This document shows positions 51,401-60,400 of a DNA stretch of 64,000 nt, piece after piece (positions within the stretch are counted from its first letter, which is position 1; every line of letters starts with the position of its first letter). The stretch comes from Atherix ibis. Its lineage: Eukaryota; Arthropoda; Insecta; Diptera; Athericidae. The DNA is taken from contig OY282606.1 of NCBI GenBank assembly GCA_958298945.1, positions 41,863,920 through 41,927,919 of the forward strand, given 5' to 3'. The notes beneath the pieces are model-generated. The model searched no databases and was not told where the DNA came from. It saw only the letters and a program-made list of their open reading frames with translations. A program made the position numbers and the translations under genes.

Positions 51401-54400
51401 ACAAGCAAAAGTCACAGGGGGCCAGATCTGGGAAATACGGTGACGGCGGCATAATTAGTGTGTTGGTTTTGGCCAAAAATTCGCGCACAAGCAACGATGC
51501 GTGAGCAGGGGGGTTATCATGGTGCAAAAGGCAATTTTTGTTTTTCACAAATCCGGGCAGTTCTGGCGGATTGCTTCACGCATTTTGCGCATAAGTTGCA
51601 GGTTATATTCCTTATTGATCGTTCTACACTGTTCTACCCTTCTATGGAAAAAAAACTGTAAGCAAAACCTTCACATTCGCTTTTTGTCGCCCTCTGAGAA
51701 CATTTTGTACCACCGGTAAACGTTGTTTCGGTCCAAGGTAGCTTCACCATATGCCACAGTCAACATTCGGAATTCGTCCGCGTAATTAATTTTATTTTTC
51801 ACACAAAATTTGATACAGATTCTTTCATCCATTTTTTTGATTTTGGCAAAAATTGAAGACGAGCAAAAACACGTGTAAGCAAAGCAGCTGTCAAAATGGC
51901 CGAACTTATCGGCATAAGTGAGAGACATGAGTACCAACATAACACCACAAAAAATTGTACCATGTACGTAACCCGCGAAAATTCAAAATTCGCGATACTT
52001 TTTAAACAGACCTCGCTTATGTTCTTATTCTAAATTTTGCCATTAAAAAAATAGAATTATTTTGAGTATAAAAAAAATAGTAAGTAAAAACATAATTTTT
52101 GTTATGAATGGAGCAATTAATTCATAATTAAAACAAGTATCTGAAATTTTAATTATTATGGTCAATATTTCTAATACTCAGCGTTTTAAATTTTTCATTA
52201 TTATTATTTTCTTTTTTAATCTTAAATTCAATTAAATATTAATTGGAGCTTATTTAAAAACAGTTGCATTTAAATTAAAAATATTGCAAAACAACTACTT
52301 TTTTTCGTTATATAACAGCAAAATTATTTCATTTCGAATGAATGCATTTCCCACGATTAGTATTTTAAATGCATCTAATCACATGAGAGTGTGCATCTAT
52401 CAATACGATTCTATACACACATATACAGATGTGGTTTTAACAAAAATTTGATGAATTGGAGTATAAATATTTTCTCCACAATAATAATTCCACTCCTCTT
52501 TAAAAATGAAAATAAAACATGATGTTCTACTGATAAAATTATATATGGGTTCACTGTAAAATTATGAATAACATTAAATAAACTCACAATAATACCAAAT
52601 GTCAAATTATAATTGTTTATTAATAATTCTTGATATGCAATAAAATTTATGTTTATTACTTGTGTTTAGTATAAGCTCGTAAGTGTTCCTATTCCCAGTA
52701 ATTACACATTTATGGAAAAATACATTCAAGATATTTAATAGTATAAAATCATCAGTAGAAAATTATGTATTGGTAAACAAATTTTCTTAAGTATTGAAGT
52801 TAAGAACTTAAATAAATAATTTAATTGAAACTATAAAATACAGCATATTGTTTATATAGTAGAATTTTATAGATTTTTACTGGCATTCAAAGAATTTATA
52901 AAAAAATATTTAAAAAAATTATGAAGTTGTACAATCCTTCATTTAATAATTTCGAGTATAATATCAGAAAGTAATGAAAAAAATTACTCTTAATATTATT
53001 TCAGAATTTTTACTGTAGTTCAACTCCAGAAATGAAAAAGAAAAACGGAAGGATTTTGATCTGAATTTTGCAGACTTTAAACTATATTAATGCAACTAAC
53101 AACATTACATTATGTAAATAATAAACAAGAAAATTTATAAATATTCATATTTACTAAACTGAAAAAAGTTGTCAGTTAGCATATGTGATTATGAGAAAAT
53201 TTATTATTTCGACTATCAAGTTTACAAGAAATAATATCAGCTAATAGCATAATTTTATTGTTGACGGAAGTATTCATTAATAAAATTCATTTTTTTGTTG
53301 TTGTAATATGTTGTTTTTTTTCCTTTTTAAAGATAATTTTAATCTAATAATTCCCTTTTATTATAAATTTGAATACTACGTTCCCTTAATTTAAAAACAT
53401 TTTCCAAATTATGACTAATTAGTACGGTAATTGGTAGTAGAGCGAAAAATAAATTTTTGTATAAAAAAAAGAAAAAAATATGGGACCATCCTCAAGGGTG
53501 GGTGACTTATTGGGGAACATTTCCGGTTGGTCCATTAACGAACAGATCAAATCTATGAACAAGATATACTCGTACAAGTACTTGTACTAGAACGTGAACG
53601 ACAACGGACACAATACTGTCCCCACTTATTCTGATAATGATTAAGAAGGGAAAATCATAACGCATTTTAATGTTAGTATACTTAATGTTTAAAATGCATT
53701 TTATGCATATTGTTTTTATTTTCTTTTTTTATTGTTGTTGATTTCATTCAATATCTTCATCTCTTTGCTTATCTGCATCTATGCATGCTTATGCATCTAT
53801 TTATGTGCACTTATATACTAATACGAAAATTGTTTGCAATACATTATTATGCTCCTACAAAAGTATATTATTTATTCATATTTCTTGCTAGTAAAAATGA
53901 ATGAATTCTGTTTATTTTTATTGTAAAAAATAAATTAAGACATAAAAAAATTAGCCAATTAAGAAAATTAATGAAACACAAAACAGAAAAGTTAAAATTT
54001 AACTAATGATTATATTGACTTGCCATGAACAGGATATTCCGGCATCGGAGAATACAAAGTTTTATATGTTCGATAAACTATTGCCGGAGAAGAACTATTC
54101 CGTGTTGGTGTCAATGCGGAACGAGGAAGGCGAAGGTCCGCCCGCAGAAATGATAGTCACTACACCGGCTCAGCCCCCAATCAAAGATAATGAACCAGAA
54201 CCACGTTTGATATTAGGAGCCCAGTACACGGTATCATCGCAAGGCCCTGATATACTCTCCGAGCCATCGGAAGTATTCTATGAGACTAGCCATCGTATCA
54301 TGGGAATTACCATCCATATAGGCAAGCAGCTTCTATTTGTCTCGGATGAGGCTGGCTATATTAACAAGTGAGTGTGATTATCCTGAAGTTAAAGAGGAAG

Positions 54401-57400
54401 TAGAAACAATTTAATGGGATAAAATTTTTCTGCAGAGCTCCCTTAGAACGATTTGGTATCAAAGAGCCAATTCTGTCACCACAATTAGACTTGAATTTTC
54501 TTCCAATGTCATTGTCAATGGATTGGTTAAATGATCATTTGTACATCCTTGGGGAAGTTAAACACCCAGTACGTATTTGTTCTTCATTATTTTTTCTACA
54601 TGTCAGATAACAATTGTCGTATTCTCGATAGTTTTGTATACAATCTGTGTAGATTATAGAAAATTACTAAATTTATGTTTTTATTTTTAATTAAGAACTC
54701 GCAGCGTGTTTGGCAAATATCGCGTTGTGGTCTTGATGGACGTGCAATGACAATCGCAATTGCGGGCTTACACAAGAAACCAAATCACATTCAGGTCGAT
54801 CCATTTAATGGTTACCTGTTCTGGGTAATTACTGGTTATACATCTGATACGGGATTATTTCGCTTAGACTTAGGCGATGTTTCGAATGGTGTTAAACATG
54901 AAGTAAAACCATTACATATGATACAAGGCAGTAATTTAGGTGCTTTCACAGTTGATTATACAAAATTTCGTGTACTTGTGCCTCTTCAAGATGATAATAC
55001 CGTAATTGCCGTATCTTTGGATGGAAAAAATCAAGAAGATATTCGTAAAAATACGCAAAGTCCTAAATTGAATATGGTAAAGTCACTTGATATGGCAAAT
55101 GGATTATTCTATTGGACTAGTGGAGATAAACTACTTATGGAAGAATACCATTCCGAAAAAAATAGCTACTATCATAATGCATATCCAGATTCGTCCAATG
55201 GCACATTCGTTTCGGTATGTGTAAATCTGCCTTCAGCACAACCTATACCAGTTCCAGTGAATCCACCCAGGCATGTTCAAGCTCTTCTTAGCTCTGAAAA
55301 AGCGAAAATTTCCTGGCAAATTCCTCATTTATTAGGTAATCAAGGCAAAGGCGCATGGCAAGAGTGGAACTACATTCTTGAGATATTCGACGAGACAAAT
55401 AGCAGTATTGTTAGTAGTATAAAAGGAGTCCATTTCACGGCAATTAATTTGAAACCAAATACAAATTACACGTTTCGTGCTGCTGCATACACATCAGCCG
55501 GTAAAGGTCCTTGGAGTACTGAGTTCCAAGCGAAAACATTAAAATCATCACACGATCGCTATTTGATTTGGTCTTCCAGTGATGGTCTATTGGAAAGCGA
55601 TGTAATTGGTGAGCAAATTCACACACTAATACCGAAATCAGAATTAGGGGAGCACGACATATCGAATATGGCATGGTTCAAGGATGTATTATTCTTTGTG
55701 AGCAACTCCACCCTTCGGTATTATAACCGCACAAGCAATCAATTGACCACATTTAACGACCTAGATTCAGTGGAAAGTATTGGAATTGATTGGATAGGAA
55801 AACGGATCTACTGGTCTAATCCGACACAACAGCTTATAACACGAGCTAGTTTCAACGGACAAGAACAAGAACCATTGCCAATTCTAGCAGTAGCCCGTGA
55901 GTTAAAAATAGACTCACTGCGTGGGCACATTTATTATTCTTCTGGACACGCTGTCGAGGTATGTCGCCTGAATGGGAAAAATCGCATGGTATACTATAGC
56001 GTTCAACTATACTCAGGCAAGCAAGTGATGGGTCTGACACTAGATATGGATAATGAGCGCATATTTTGGATTGTGCGCAGCTATGAGGGTTCGAGCCTTT
56101 TCAGTGCACCCATGGCAAAATATTGGAATAAGGATATGATTCCCATCGAAACCACACTGGAGGAGCAATCATTAAATGGACCGTTGACTCACTTCAGTGA
56201 TCGACTTTTATGGTTGCAGGACGATCACACGGTTATCGTGGGTGATATGAGTGGTCAAAATTTGGCGCATATTCGAAACTCAAAACTGAGTGGACTAAAA
56301 TCAGTGTCTGTAATTGATCCTACACATCACATCTATCCAAATGTGAGTAGTGATTTAAATGTTATTCCAGAAAAAATAAATAGCGCTTCAATTAGGGTGA
56401 GTGGAACATGGAAGGACTTTCTTATCAGCTGGAATCCAGTACGAACAGTGACTTATGGAGAAATTTTCTACGAATTGCGTATTCATAGTGGCATTGTCAG
56501 CGATATAGTTCGTGAAACCACAACGTCGCACTATCGATATATTACTGATAAATTGCTACCATATACTGCCCTCGATATAACAATACGAGCATTTACTTAT
56601 TGGGGTAGTTCTAAGCCAACTTTTGTTCGTTTGCATTCACCGGCAGCTGCGCCATCATCTCCGACGAAACCTCGAATTTTCATAACTCATCATCACGACC
56701 CTTTTAAGAGAGGGCTGAATATATCAGCGACCTATCGTTGGGGGGTTCCCAACAAACCGAATGGCCCAATCATGGGTTACAAAGTCGCTTGTTGGTTTAA
56801 AGAAGCGGGTAGCGAGAAAACTTTATGGAACGAAATCAGTTCAACCAGTAGAGAGGTTATCATATCGAATTTAATACCAAACTCAACGTATTATTTTCAA
56901 GTACATGGCTTTACATCTGTAGGTAATGGCGAAAAAACTCATCCAATTCAAATCAATTCGAATCATGAAAATCCAGTACCAGCAATTTTGGTAGCCACAC
57001 ATGAACATATCCTCGAAATAGATCTGGATTTAAATAGAACAAAAGTCCTTGCCCACACTGGCAATCGAATAACTCACATGGCATACATGAAACAAGAACG
57101 TCGAATGCTGTGGTTCAATGAAAATCATGAACTAATTTCATTCAATGGTACCAAGCAAAAATTATTCTCAATGTCGCCTCCAATGGATGTCCTATCTTTG
57201 ACTGTTGATTGGGTGGAGCGTATAGTTTATTGGTCCCAAATCGGAGTATTAGGCGGAAGTTCTATTTATCAACTAGATCTGAACAGAATCGAAAACGGAC
57301 TTCTAACTAGCAAGAGATTGCTAACCAGAGATAGCTTTATTAGAGATCTTGTTACACTTCCCACTTCGCAGATGTTATATTGGTTAGAATTCGAAAACCG

Positions 57401-60400
57401 AACCTCAAATGAAGGCAACTTCATACATTTTAATATGAATTCCGAGAATGGCACGGTCCTGGAAGAGCCATTGCCATGTTTAAATATAACTTATCGGAGA
57501 ATGCTCTTAGATACAACTAGTATTGGAGAACACAAACTACTGCTGATTGGATCCGATGACCAGGTCTACTTATATGGATTACGTAATCAGCTCTGTCACT
57601 CCATAAATATTCAATTTGATAATAATATTGATCAATTTGTAAAGGATAGTGGACACTTCTATCTACTACGGAGCCAAACTATTTACGCCTATAATCATAA
57701 ATGGATGCTGCAACATCAAGTAAACATCTCAAAGGCGACACAAATTTTAGCATATTTTCACCAAAACTTCCCCCCTAAACGGTGTTTGCTACCAAAGCAA
57801 AAAGTTCCCGAGCGTAATTACATTCCAGAATTGATAGAGAAAACTGAAAATTCATTATTACTCCAATTACCACAGCCAGAAACTCATCATAATTGCTCTA
57901 TAAGGTTAGCAGGCATTAAATACATAATATCGTACTCTAAATCGCGTAATGTAGACCTACTGAAATGCTATAGTCCGGAGTGCAATAGAACCATTTCATA
58001 CGATGGCATCACGCGTATTGAGAATTTGCGCCCATTCACAAAGTACAGATTTCAAATTGGAGTTAACAACTACTACGGTGAACTAACTGGTTTAAAAACG
58101 ATTTACGGTACAGCCGTAACTCTTTCCACGGCCCCAGGAGCTCCATCACCGCCAAGAAGCATCTATGCAGAAGCTATTAGCCCGACCGAAGCGATTGTTC
58201 AATGGACGCAACCATTGGAACTTAACAGCGACAGTATTTCGTTCGAAGTTCATTGGCAAACCGAGGATCCTGTTAGTAGAGTGGTGAATAGACAACAACG
58301 CCTCATATCGTTGCATGAAAATCTCACCCCACACTTATTAGATAGAATGGCTATTAAATTGTCAAAATTGCTTCCAAACCAGACGTATAGCATTTGGATT
58401 CAAGCATATTCCACTGAACAGACATTTAGCACCAGTGCCGAAGTTCAAATAGAAACATTTTCAGAGCCGGAAAATATCACCATTGTCAACACAACTGCGT
58501 ATAGTCTACACATTCTATGGAGAAATTATAAGAATATTTCAAAATATATTCTAGAGTATGCAGAAGCTGGAAGTGATAATTTCCTGATTGTTTTAGACTC
58601 TAGCAAGGATGAACGTCCTGAGGAAGAGCGCAATCTCTACAACGTTGCTAATCTTCAACCAAAAACACGTTATCACTTCCGTTTGCAATTATTTTACTTA
58701 AAGCGAGAGGTACCATTCATTTGGCCTCCCGACAATAGGTTTACATTCGAAACTCTTGGCGATCATCCTACTGCTCCTGGTAAGCCTATAATACATCATG
58801 TCAGTGGCGATGTATACAAAGTATCTTGGGAACCAGCTAAAGATAATGGATATCCAATCGAGGAATATAGTTTGGAAGCTTTATTATCACGAATTTCTAA
58901 TCGTATCATTCGATCTACTCAAGAAGAAGACTATCCTGAACTAGTCGCTCAACCGGAGCCAGTTGGTAAGATACTCTTTGCCTAATTAGCGAACAATTTT
59001 AATATGACAAAACTGTACTCGTTTTGTAGGTGGAAACTACACGATTCTGCATAGCCAACTGCCATGGGTTGAAGAACCAGATCCGTATGAAGAGAAGTGG
59101 AATGTTTATTACAACGGCACAGATTCGTACTGGATTGTTAAGGATCTACAGCCGATTAATTTATATTCTTTCCGTGTACGGGCTAGGAATTCATATGGCT
59201 GGGGTCCTTATAGTTCTACTAGTGAACCCATTAGTGAACCTTATATTTCACCAGAACGACGGGACTCCCTTCTCCTGGCAATATTCATACCAGTCTCAAT
59301 AGTAATCCTCTGCGTAATATGCTTCACGTGTATGGTACTAGGTAAACTATTCCCGAAAAAGACAACTCATCAAAAATGTATATGAATAATTTCGATAATT
59401 TTTTGAAAATTTATTTAAATAGTAATGCAGAGAAGATCTGCTGCTAAAAAACTGTTTCAAGAAGCCAGCTCGAGACTACCAGACGTTGAACTCGCCAATT
59501 TGCGAGAACTTCCACGAGGTGGTAATTTCATTCACAGCAACAATATTTTATATAACCCTGGACCCTTAACGGACGCAGACGTTGCATTGCTTCCACAAAT
59601 CAGAAGAGATCAAGTAAGTTTGAAAATAAAAATTAAAAAAATTGTAAACTTCTAGCTATTCTAATTGGTTTCTATAATTTAGATAACAATGTCCAGTTTC
59701 CTTGGAAGTGGTGCTTTTGGTGAAGTTTATGAAGGTGGACTTCGAAACGCCAGTGAACCAGAACTTCGTGTTGCCATAAAGGTTAAATCAATTTTGATTG
59801 GGTAAATACTCAACCATCACCTAATAAGTTTGTTTGATTTTAGACCCTAAGAAAAGGTGCAACCGAACAGGAGAAAGGAGAATTCCTAAAAGAAGCTCAA
59901 CTAATGAGTAATTTTAAACATGAACATATTCTTCAATTGATCGGGGTTTGTTTCGACAGTGACACGCTTTATATAATTATGGAGTTGATGCAAGGTGGTG
60001 ATCTGCTCAGCTTTTTGCGACAATCGAGACCAACCTCGGTAAGAAATTTAAGCTCAGCGTTGAATATTTATTAAAGAAAAATTGTGTATCCTAATCACAG
60101 GGCATACCTTCTTCATTGACTCTCCTTGATTTGGTATCGATGTGCGTCGACGTAGCTTCCGGTTGCCGATATTTAGAAGAAATGCACTTCGTCCACCGCG
60201 ATTTGGCATGTCGTAATTGTTTGGTATCGTCTGTTGACTTAGAGTATCGAGTGGTTAAGATCGGTGATTTCGGCTTGGCGAGAGACATCTACAAAAATGA
60301 CTACTATAGGAAAGAAGGGCAAGGACTATTGCCGGTACGTTGGATGTCCCCTGAAAGTTTAGTAGATGGAGTATTTACATCACAATCTGATATTTGGGCT

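Larger units (their letters stand above)
48459..54032 (+). other. sev: sev intron, 5574 nt
   Basis: It holds a decayed DDE transposon (49940-50545), a deleted mariner (51191-52015) and otherwise AT-rich DNA. A small GC-richer island lies at 53480-53640. No nested gene is recognised. Confidence 0.8.

Noticed and set aside
54675..54695. ATG at 54675 as the start of the 1436-residue open frame
   Set aside because: The upstream exons 54033-54367 and 54436-54568 continue the same protein, and the 21 nt before 54696 are intronic with an acceptor AG; homology to Sev begins at NSQRVWQISRCG.
55444..58334. Minus-strand open frames inside the large sev exon
   Set aside because: They are antisense shadows of coding sequence with no independent motif.
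59030..59302. 90-codon frame starting at 59030
   Set aside because: It is the wrong frame of a sev exon; the splice-compatible frame encodes the last FN3 and the transmembrane helix.
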